From positions 2,012,001 to 2,076,000 of the forward strand of contig NZ_CP029078.1 in the NCBI RefSeq assembly GCF_005222485.1: a stretch of DNA of 64,000 bases, read 5' to 3'. The translations under genes were made by a program, and so were the position numbers. Below are positions 44,937 to 51,244 of the stretch, one piece after another. The notes under the pieces are model-generated. The model was given only the letters and a program-made list of their open reading frames with translations, was not told the DNA's origin and did not search any database. Numbering within the stretch: the first letter of the stretch is position 1; the number at the start of each line of letters is the position of its first letter. This DNA comes from Streptomyces griseoviridis. Its GTDB lineage: Bacteria > Actinomycetota > Actinomycetes > Streptomycetales > Streptomycetaceae.

Positions 44937-44981
44937 GGGGCGGGGGGCGAGGGGGACGGCGAGGGCAGGGGCAGAGGTCCC

Positions 44982-45047
44982 GTCCCGGCCGTCAGCCGTT
45001 CCCGTCCCGCCCGTCAGCCCTTCCTGTCCCGGCCGTACCCGGCCCGC
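44982..45047 (-). repeat. 22-bp repeats around the 3' end of the YtrA-type gntR gene
   Basis: GTCCCGGCCGT-type units start at 44982, 45004 and 45026 (exact 22-bp period). The last one is inside the coding sequence and the others lie beyond the stop; each of the first two carries the stop-codon motif TCAGCC. Confidence 0.7.
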
Positions 45048-45394
45048 AGCGCGTCCCGGACGGTGGCCAGGGCCGTGGCCTCGTCAAGGCCGAGCCGTCG
45101 GGCCCGCTCCGCGTAGACCTGCGCCGCCGCCGCGGCCTCCCGTTCCGCCGCCGGGCCGGCGGCGGCGACGAACGTGCCGTTGCGGCCCCGCGTCTCGATC
45201 ACCCCGTCGGCCTCAAGCGCCCGGTACGCCTTGGCTACCGTGTTCGCCGCCAGGCCCAGCGACTCGGCGAGCCCCCTGACCGTCGGCAGCCGGTACCCCA
45301 CGGGCAGCGTCCCGGCCCGCGCCTGTTCGGAGATCTGCGCCCGCACCTGCTCGTAGGGCGCGGCACTGTCATCGATGTCGATCTTCAACGTCAC
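45014..45394 (-). CDS. GntR-family (YtrA subfamily) regulator
   Basis: 126 residues from GTG 45394 (132 from GTG 45412). The winged helix fills residues ~5-75 (YEQVRAQISEQARAGTLPVGYRLPTVRGLAESLGLAANTVAKAYRALEADGVIETRGRNGTF). The short helical tail is typical of the YtrA group, which usually control ABC transporters; none is adjacent. GACAAT six bases upstream of GTG 45394 suggests a leaderless mRNA. Confidence 0.88.
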   Translation of the reverse strand: MTLKIDIDDSAAPYEQVRAQISEQARAGTLPVGYRLPTVRGLAESLGLAANTVAKAYRALEADGVIETRGRNGTFVAAAGPAAEREAAAAAQVYAERARRLGLDEATALATVRDALRAGYGRDRKG

Positions 45395-45465
45395 GCGCTG
45401 ATTGTCCCGCACCCGCCGGAAAATGAGGGGCGCACGATCCTGCCCCGCCCGTAGCGTGCACGCCC

Positions 45466-46395
45466 ATGACCGTGATCGTGCGCGACCTCCGCACCGAGGA
45501 CCGGGACGATGCGGAGCGCTTCGCCCGCTCCCGCCACCGGGCCCTCCCCCACCTCCTGTGGACGGCGGAGGGCACCCTCCACCTCCTCGCCCACACCCCG
45601 CCGGCGGCCCGCCGACGCGCCCTGGTGGCCGAGGCGGACGGCGAGGTGATCGGCACCGCCCAGGTGGACCTCGTCCACGACAGCCCGGAGCCTGGACAGG
45701 GCTGCTTCACTGTCTATGTCGCCCCGGAGCGGGCGCGCCGGGGCGCGGGGACGGCGCTGGTCCGCGCCTGCGAGGAGCACCTCGCCGCGCACGGGGCGAC
45801 GAAGCTGTTCGCCTGGGTGCTGGACGCCCCGGCCCACCGCGCGTTCGCCGAACGGCACGGCTACCGCGCCGCCCGCCACGCGCACTTCCTGCGGCTCGAC
45901 CTGACGGCCGCCACGCTGCCGCCGCTCCAGCCCGCGCCGCCCGGTGTCCAGCTGCGTCCCGCCGCCGGCTTCGCCGACGATCCGCGCCCGCTGTTCGCGC
46001 TGGACCTGGAGACCGCGGCCGACGAACCGAGCGACGTCGAGAGCGGGTCAGCCGGCTACCAGGAGTGGGCCGCGTCGACGTGGGAGCATCCGATGCTGGA
46101 CCGGGAGCTGTCCATGGTCGCCCTGGTGGACGGCGTTCCCGCCGCGTTCAGCCTCGCCCACACGGACGGGCGGGGCCGCTACGCCACCGCGATGACCGGC
46201 ACCGCCCGCGCGTTCCGGGGCCGCGGGCTCGCCAAGCTCACGAAGAACGCCTCCCTGCACCGGGCCCGTGCCGCGGGTGTCACCGAGGCCCTGACCGGCA
46301 ACGACGGCGGCAACGGACCGATGCTCGCGGTCAACTCGTGGCTGGGCTACGAGATCGTCGCCACGGAGGTGCGGTATGTCCGCGAACTCGGCTGA
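45466..46395 (+). CDS. Tandem GNAT-domain acetyltransferase
   Basis: 309 residues with two GNAT folds. The first (1-150) has a full acetyl-CoA loop (VAPERARRGAGTALVRACEEHL) and the second (165-309) a more degenerate one (FRGRGLAKLTKNASLHRARAAG). TAGCGT lies eight bases before the ATG, so the mRNA is probably leaderless. The stop overlaps the next gene by 20 bp. Acceptor substrate unknown. Confidence 0.88.
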   Translation: MTVIVRDLRTEDRDDAERFARSRHRALPHLLWTAEGTLHLLAHTPPAARRRALVAEADGEVIGTAQVDLVHDSPEPGQGCFTVYVAPERARRGAGTALVRACEEHLAAHGATKLFAWVLDAPAHRAFAERHGYRAARHAHFLRLDLTAATLPPLQPAPPGVQLRPAAGFADDPRPLFALDLETAADEPSDVESGSAGYQEWAASTWEHPMLDRELSMVALVDGVPAAFSLAHTDGRGRYATAMTGTARAFRGRGLAKLTKNASLHRARAAGVTEALTGNDGGNGPMLAVNSWLGYEIVATEVRYVRELG

Positions 46396-46876
46396 TCCCG
46401 CGACCGGGTTGACGGTCAGGCTCGTCAAGGCGGGCCGCACGAAGATCCGTTACGCGGCCGGGCTGGTCCACGACGACGGTGTCCGTATCGTCGTCAGCGC
46501 CCCCTGGGCGGGCGAGGGCGTGCGGGACTTCGGGTTCGTGCGCTTCGCGCCGGGCGATGTGTTCACCGAGTACTACTGGCGGGACCGCTGGTACGCGGTG
46601 AAGGAGGTGCGGGACTCCTCTGGTGCGCTCAAGGGCTGGTACTGCGATGTGACCCGCCCGGCCGTGCTGACCGGCTCCGAGCTGCTCGTCGAGGATCTCG
46701 ACCTGGACCTGTGGCGGTCCGCCGACGGGACGGACGTCCGCAGGCTCGACGAGGACGAGTTCGCCGCGAGCGGCCTCGCGGAACGCGACCCGCGGGCGGC
46801 GAGGGCCGCGACGTCGGCCCTCGACGAGTTGGCGGCGCTGGCCGCGACGGACGAGTTCACGACGCTCCTGGCATGA
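46376..46876 (+). CDS. DUF402-domain protein
   Basis: 166 residues. DUF402 core: FVRFAPGDVFTEYYWRDRWYAVKEVRD and GWYCDVTRPA, followed by LLVEDLDLDLWRSADG and a helical end (DEFAASGLAERDP). Some DUF402 proteins are nucleoside phosphatases (Ntdp) and some act with RNA; which applies here cannot be read. It overlaps the GNAT gene upstream and the methyltransferase gene tail to tail. Confidence 0.88.
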   Translation: MSANSADPATGLTVRLVKAGRTKIRYAAGLVHDDGVRIVVSAPWAGEGVRDFGFVRFAPGDVFTEYYWRDRWYAVKEVRDSSGALKGWYCDVTRPAVLTGSELLVEDLDLDLWRSADGTDVRRLDEDEFAASGLAERDPRAARAATSALDELAALAATDEFTTLLA

Positions 46877-47600
46877 ACCCGCTCCGGTCTCCCCCGCGTT
46901 CACGACCCGCTGCCCCGGCCGTCCCCGCTAACCCGACCGTCCGGCTGGCCCGGTCGTTCCCGCTGCCTCGGTCGTCCCGGCTGGCCCGCGCGAGCACCGC
47001 GTACCGTTCGTCCGCGACGGGTCCTCCCCACAGCGCGGGGTCGTCCGACAGCCGCTCCAGACGGATGTCGGGGGCGATCGGCGCGAGCAGGGCGGTGAGC
47101 CGCTCGGCAGGTATCCCGACCGGGTCGACGGCGCCCCACACGCCCTCCACCAGGACGAGCCGGCCGGCGGGACGCAGCAGGTCGTACCAGCCGCGCAGGG
47201 TGCGGGCAGGGTCGGGCAGCGTCCACAGGACGTGCCGGGCGAGGACGGCGTCGAAGCGCTGCCCGCCCACCGGGGGCGCCGACGCGTCGCCGACGAGGAA
47301 CCGCGCGTCCCGGCCGGCGAGCTTGGCCCTGGCCAGCGCCACCATGGCGGGTGAGAGGTCCACACCGGTGACACGGTGGCCGCTCTCGGACGCCAGGAGG
47401 GAGAGGCTGCCGGTGCCGCAGCCGACATCAAGGACGGCACCAGGGCGGCCCGGCAGCCAGTCGGCCAACCGGTCGGCCCAGGCTCGGCGGACCAGGGGGT
47501 CGCGCAGCCCGTGGTCGGGCTCGTCGTCGAAGGAGGCGGCCCGCGCGTCCCACTCCTCGCGGGCCCCGCGCCGGGCCCCGCCCGGCTCGTCGATGGTCAT
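46857..47600 (-). CDS. Class I SAM-dependent methyltransferase
   Basis: 247 residues. Motif I VLDVGCGTGSLSLLA, acidic GVDLSPAMV, and VLARHVLWTLPDPARTL make a UbiE-like small-molecule methyltransferase; the C-terminal 30 residues are low-complexity. A -10-like CACGCT (minus strand) lies six bases before the ATG. It overlaps the DUF402 gene by 20 bp at the 3' end and is divergent from a 45-residue gene. Confidence 0.88.
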   Translation of the reverse strand: MTIDEPGGARRGAREEWDARAASFDDEPDHGLRDPLVRRAWADRLADWLPGRPGAVLDVGCGTGSLSLLASESGHRVTGVDLSPAMVALARAKLAGRDARFLVGDASAPPVGGQRFDAVLARHVLWTLPDPARTLRGWYDLLRPAGRLVLVEGVWGAVDPVGIPAERLTALLAPIAPDIRLERLSDDPALWGGPVADERYAVLARASRDDRGSGNDRASRTVGLAGTAGAAGRERGGDRSGFMPGAS

Positions 47601-47739
47601 GGGCCCAGCGTGACACCCGCCACTGACAGTCCCGGAGTGACGGGCGCCACAGACAGGCCGGGGCCGATGGGTCACCCTCCCGGAAAGGGTCTGCCGCCCT
47701 GAGCGCAGGGAACCCGGCAGGCGCTGCGAGGAGGCAGGC

Positions 47740-47877
47740 ATGCGCCGTACCACCGTGCAGAAGCCCCTGATCAGGAAGCCGGACTCGCGCCGTGTGCGCG
47801 AGGAGTCCGAACGGCGGCCCGGCGCGCGCCCGGAGATCCGCGAGGACATCGCCCGCACCTGGTGGCCCGACAACTGA
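47740..47877 (+). CDS. 45-residue basic hypothetical protein
   Basis: An ATG (47740) follows GAGGAGG by six bases, an excellent RBS; the frame ends at TGA 47875-47877. The product is Arg-rich (about 12 Arg) with acidic residues in the second half and a striking end, ARTWWPDN. No signal peptide, membrane helix or Cys. It does not match a RiPP precursor I recognise. The divergent methyltransferase gene is 139 bp away. Likely a small soluble protein or nucleic-acid-binding peptide; role unknown. Confidence 0.6.
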   Translation: MRRTTVQKPLIRKPDSRRVREESERRPGARPEIREDIARTWWPDN

Positions 47878-47942
47878 CCCGACGCCCGGCCGGTCCGGCA
47901 GACGGACGGGCGGACGGGCGGACGGACAGGCGACCGGGCCGC

Positions 47943-48019
47943 CGGCCATCGCCCCGTCGGCCATCGCCCCTCGCTCACCGCCGCGTCGGTCGTCGCCCCG
48001 TCGATCACCGCCCCGCCGG
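47943..48019 (-). repeat. 15-bp repeats at the 3' end of a GNAT gene
   Basis: GCCCC-starting units at 47951, 47966, 47980 (decayed), 47995 and 48010 show a 15-bp period. The last unit includes the GNAT stop codon; the rest are downstream. Confidence 0.65.
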
Positions 48020-48490
48020 CCGGTCTCCGTCCCCGTGCGTCGGGTCGAGCCGCTTGCGGTAGTGGAGCCGGTCGTACGGGCCGTCGAGACGGCGTTCCAC
48101 CAGTTCGTACCCGTAGCGCGGGTAGATCTTCTGGTTCTCGGTCATCAGCGCGTTGGTGTAGAGCCTGACCTCGGGCAGCCCGAGGGCGTGCGCGTGCGCG
48201 TCCACGAAGTGCAGCAGCCGCCGTCCCACGCCCCGGCCGTGCGTGTCGGGGTGGACGGCGATGCTGTCGAGGAACAGATGGTCCCCGCGCGCCTCCACGA
48301 CGACGAGACCGGTCACCGGGTCGCCGGTCACGAACACCTTCCCGGCGGCGACGTCCGCCGCGTGGTCGGCCCGCATGGGCACCGGCACCAGTCCGATGCG
48401 CGCGATGAAGGGCCGGTAGGCGGCGTCGGTCACGTCCCGCACGGCCGGTACGTCGGCGGCGACGGCGAGCCGGATCTCGTCCTGCGTCAT
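48005..48490 (-). CDS. GNAT-family N-acetyltransferase
   Basis: 161 residues. Acetyl-CoA loop SIAVHPDTHGRGVGRRLLHFVDAHA (about 74-98) and the C-terminal LYTNALMTENQKIYPRYGYELV strand-helix typical of small-molecule GNATs. TACCGT lies seven bases before the ATG, predicting a leaderless mRNA. Acceptor unknown. Confidence 0.9.
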   Translation of the reverse strand: MTQDEIRLAVAADVPAVRDVTDAAYRPFIARIGLVPVPMRADHAADVAAGKVFVTGDPVTGLVVVEARGDHLFLDSIAVHPDTHGRGVGRRLLHFVDAHAHALGLPEVRLYTNALMTENQKIYPRYGYELVERRLDGPYDRLHYRKRLDPTHGDGDRPAGR

Positions 48491-48738
48491 GGGGTGAACG
48501 GTACCTACCTGAGCGCAGTCTCAGCACTCCCTTAACGGCACCATAAGGATCTCCCCCGGCCGCCCTCAGCAGGCGATTCCGCGGTTTCTTGGCGCTAGCT
48601 TCTGATCGCCCCCCACGGGATCGCACCCGCGGGACCGGACCCCGACGGGCCGTGTGCCCCACCAGGCCGCACCCGCCGGACCGGACCCCGTCGGGACCGC
48701 GCCCACGCCAAGACGAGGCCGTACCGAGGAGTTCCCCC

Positions 48739-49851
48739 ATGGCACCCATGGCATCCATGGCCCCCCAGCCCGCCGTGCCCGCGCGCCGCAGGGCCGCCGC
48801 CGTCGTCGCGAGCTTCGCCGCCGTCGGTGTCGCCCCGCTCGCCCTGACCGCGCTGGCCGCAGCCCCCGCGGCCGCGCACGGCACGATGGGCGACCCGGTC
48901 AGCAGGGTCTCGCAGTGCTACGCGGAGGGACCGGAGAGCCCGAGGTCGGAGGCGTGCAAGGCGGCGGTCGCGGCCGGCGGTACGCAGGCGCTCTACGACT
49001 GGAACGGCATCCGCATCGGTGACGCCGACGGCCGCCACCAGACGCTGATCCCGGACGGCAAGCTGTGCAGCGCGAACAGTGAGGAGTTCAAGGGCCTCGA
49101 CCTGGCCCGCGCCGACTGGCCCGCGACCGCCGTGAAGGCCGGTTCGTACACCTTCAAGTACCGGGTGACGGCGCCGCACAAGGGCACGTTCAAGGTGTAC
49201 ATCACCCGGTCGGGCTACGACCCGGCCAAGCCGCTGGCCTGGTCCGACCTGGATCTGGAGCACCCGGTGGCGACGTCCACCGACCCGGTCGCGACGGGCG
49301 GGTTCTACACGTTCTCGGGCGCGCTTCCGGAGCGCGCGGGGCAGCAGTTGCTGTACGCCGTCTGGCAGCGCTCGGACAGCCCGGAGGCGTTCTACTCCTG
49401 CTCGGACGTCACCTTCGGCGGCGCGGGCGGGGCCGGGGGCGCCGGGACGGCGAGCGGTGACACCCCCGGTTCGGCGGCCGGTCCCGCGCCCGCGCCGAGC
49501 GCGTCCGTGCCCTCCGAGAAGCAGATCGAGGCGGGCGCGGACAAGTCGACGGTCGAGCACCACGGGCACGGTGACGACGACGCCGCCACCTCGGCGGAGC
49601 CGACCACGGCAGCGACGACGGCGGGCACGGAGCCCTCGCAGGCCGCCGCGGCCACCGGTTCCGACCCGGGCAGCGGGGTCAACGAGCCCAAGGCGGCCGG
49701 GAGTTCGCAGAACCTCGCGGAGACGGGCGCGGACTCCACCACCCCGTATCTCGCCGTCGGCGGCGCCGCCGTCCTGGCACTGGGCGCGGCGACGCTGTTC
49801 GCCTCGGTCCGCCGTCGCGCCGTGAACGTCAGTGGCCGACACGGTCGTTGA
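48739..49851 (+). CDS. AA10 lytic polysaccharide monooxygenase with sortase anchor
   Basis: 370 residues, RBS GAGGAG. The signal peptide ends AAA and releases His47 (HGTMGDPVSR), the first ligand of the copper histidine brace; the second is in DADGRHQTLIPDGKLCS. The catalytic domain (47-235) resembles cellulose/chitin-active streptomycete AA10 enzymes. A Gly/Ala/Thr-rich stalk follows, then LAETG, a hydrophobic helix and RRR, so sortase should link it to peptidoglycan. Most streptomycete LPMOs are freely secreted, so anchoring is unusual. Multiple ATGs near the start allow shorter N-termini. Confidence 0.92.
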   Translation: MAPMASMAPQPAVPARRRAAAVVASFAAVGVAPLALTALAAAPAAAHGTMGDPVSRVSQCYAEGPESPRSEACKAAVAAGGTQALYDWNGIRIGDADGRHQTLIPDGKLCSANSEEFKGLDLARADWPATAVKAGSYTFKYRVTAPHKGTFKVYITRSGYDPAKPLAWSDLDLEHPVATSTDPVATGGFYTFSGALPERAGQQLLYAVWQRSDSPEAFYSCSDVTFGGAGGAGGAGTASGDTPGSAAGPAPAPSASVPSEKQIEAGADKSTVEHHGHGDDDAATSAEPTTAATTAGTEPSQAAAATGSDPGSGVNEPKAAGSSQNLAETGADSTTPYLAVGGAAVLALGAATLFASVRRRAVNVSGRHGR

Positions 49852-49865
49852 CGGCCGACGAGGGG

Positions 49866-49902
49866 CGGGGTCTGTCCGGCGGCTCAGGCCGGACAGACCC
49901 CG
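49866..49902. terminator. Bidirectional terminator between LPMO and lipase genes
   Basis: CGGGGTCTGTCCGGC (49866-49880) pairs perfectly with GCCGGACAGACCCCG (49888-49902) over a 7-nt loop between two convergent genes. Confidence 0.9.
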
Positions 49903-49909
49903 TTGTGCG

Positions 49910-50770
49910 TCAACTGAGCGCCGAGGCGCAGGTGGTGGGCGTGGCGTGGGCGGGGTCGAGGGAGTTGGCGACCTCGTGGAAGGCGATCCGGTCGGTCAGG
50001 CCGATCAGCACGTGCTCGCTGAGGTCGACGGCGCACAGGTTCTGCAACAGGACGTTGCGCACGTCGGATCCGCTGAGGAACTGGCTCCGGTAGGGCGTGA
50101 CCACCTCGTCGTACTTGGAGGCGATGACGGTGTAGTGGACGCCCGGCACGGTGTCGCCGCCGGCGTTCAGCTTGGTGAGGAGCGCGGAGCCGACGACCTG
50201 GTCGGCGAGGGCGGGGGTCTTGGTGGTGAGCAGGTCGCCGACGCCGGGGAAGTACGGCAGGAGGTTGGTGAGGCCGTCCAGGTCGGTGCCGTGGTTGCTG
50301 GGCGCGATGCCGACGAGGGCGTTCACCTTGGCGGCTCCGCCGAGGAACTTCAGGTAGTAACGGGGCATCATGCCGCCCTGCGAGTGGCCGACGAGGTCGG
50401 CCTTGGCGGCGCCGGTGGCGGCGAGCACCTTGTCGACGAAGGTGGACAGTTGGGCGGCCGACGCGTCGACGGGTCCGAGGCCGCCGATGAGCGGGACGCC
50501 GGGCAGCCGGCCGTAGTCGAGGGAGAAGACGCAGTAGCCGCGGTCCTCCAAGTAGGGGGCGAGGCCGAGCCAGTTGTCGACGGAGTTGGCGAACGTGCCG
50601 TGGACCAGTACCACGGGGCGGGGGTGGGCGGCGGAGGGTTTGCAGGAGTAGTCGTTCCAGCCGGTGCTCGGCGCGGACGCGGCGTGTGCGGCGGTGGCGG
50701 GGATGACGGACACGGCGGCGGCGAGAAGGACCGCGGCCAGGGGTCTGAACACTCGTTTCCAGGGCAGCAT
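49910..50770 (-). CDS. Secreted lipase/esterase (alpha/beta hydrolase, class 2 lipase-like)
   Basis: 286 residues. AAGGAG eight bases before the ATG. Signal peptide to about residue 31 (AAHAAS). The oxyanion motif PVVLVHGTFAN and nucleophile elbow LVGHSQGGMMPRYYL (Ser near residue 126) define the lipase; catalytic Asp and His candidates lie in SKYDEVVTPY and LSEHVLIG. Cys pairs support extracellular folding. Streptomycete relatives hydrolyse short to medium esters. Confidence 0.92.
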   Translation of the reverse strand: MLPWKRVFRPLAAVLLAAAVSVIPATAAHAASAPSTGWNDYSCKPSAAHPRPVVLVHGTFANSVDNWLGLAPYLEDRGYCVFSLDYGRLPGVPLIGGLGPVDASAAQLSTFVDKVLAATGAAKADLVGHSQGGMMPRYYLKFLGGAAKVNALVGIAPSNHGTDLDGLTNLLPYFPGVGDLLTTKTPALADQVVGSALLTKLNAGGDTVPGVHYTVIASKYDEVVTPYRSQFLSGSDVRNVLLQNLCAVDLSEHVLIGLTDRIAFHEVANSLDPAHATPTTCASALS

Positions 50771-51244
50771 CGAGTGATCTCCTTGCGGCTCAAGGGGGGT
50801 GCGACGGCCTGACGCCCTGTGATCCGGATCACGAGGATGCTTTTCATTCGCCAAGTTACGGGCGAGTAGTACAACTGTGAAGTTACGCGTCAGTAAAAAG
50901 TTCCGGCACCGACCGAACGACCCGCCGGGCGGACGGAATCCTCCGATCCGTCACCGGGAAGCGCCCGCCCCGCCGTCGGGACCCACCCGGCCTGCGACCG
51001 GAACCCTCCGGTCCGTCACGGAACCCTCCGGCCCGCCACCGGAAACCAGAGAGTCGGCCGCCCGGAAGCCGAGGGTCGCCCGCCCGGAAGCCGAGGGCCC
51101 GCCCGCCAGGGAACAGAAGCCGCACCCGTCACACGCGAACCGCTGCGCGCTCCCTGTACGCACGGCACGTCCTGGGATAACGTCGCCTCGCCCGACGCGT
51201 TTGAATCGTTTCAGTCAGTTGACCACTGAGGAATGAGAGGCGTC
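50771..51244. other. Intergenic region with ~20-24-bp degenerate repeats and GH78 promoter
   Basis: 474 bp between divergent lipase and GH78 genes. AT-richer sequence at 50840-50900 probably holds the lipase promoter. From about 50935 to 51115 a GGAAxCCTCCGxTCCGTCAC-type unit recurs, with two near-identical copies at 51000-51040 and a CCCGGAAGCCGAGGG pair at about 51060-51100. The LacI-type operator of the GH78 gene follows at 51202. No gene seen. Confidence 0.6.
51202..51213 (+). promoter_or_regulatory. LacI-type operator in the GH78 promoter
   Basis: TGAATCGTTTCA, one mismatch from the palindrome TGAAACGTTTCA typical of LacI-family sugar regulators, 31 bp before the GH78 start. A LacI repressor responding to rhamnose is likely but is not encoded in the window. 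Confidence 0.65.

Noticed and set aside
47740..47877. RiPP precursor peptide
   Set aside because: No Cys/Ser/Thr-rich core, no leader motif, and no cyclase or dehydratase genes nearby; the methyltransferase looks like a generic small-molecule type.
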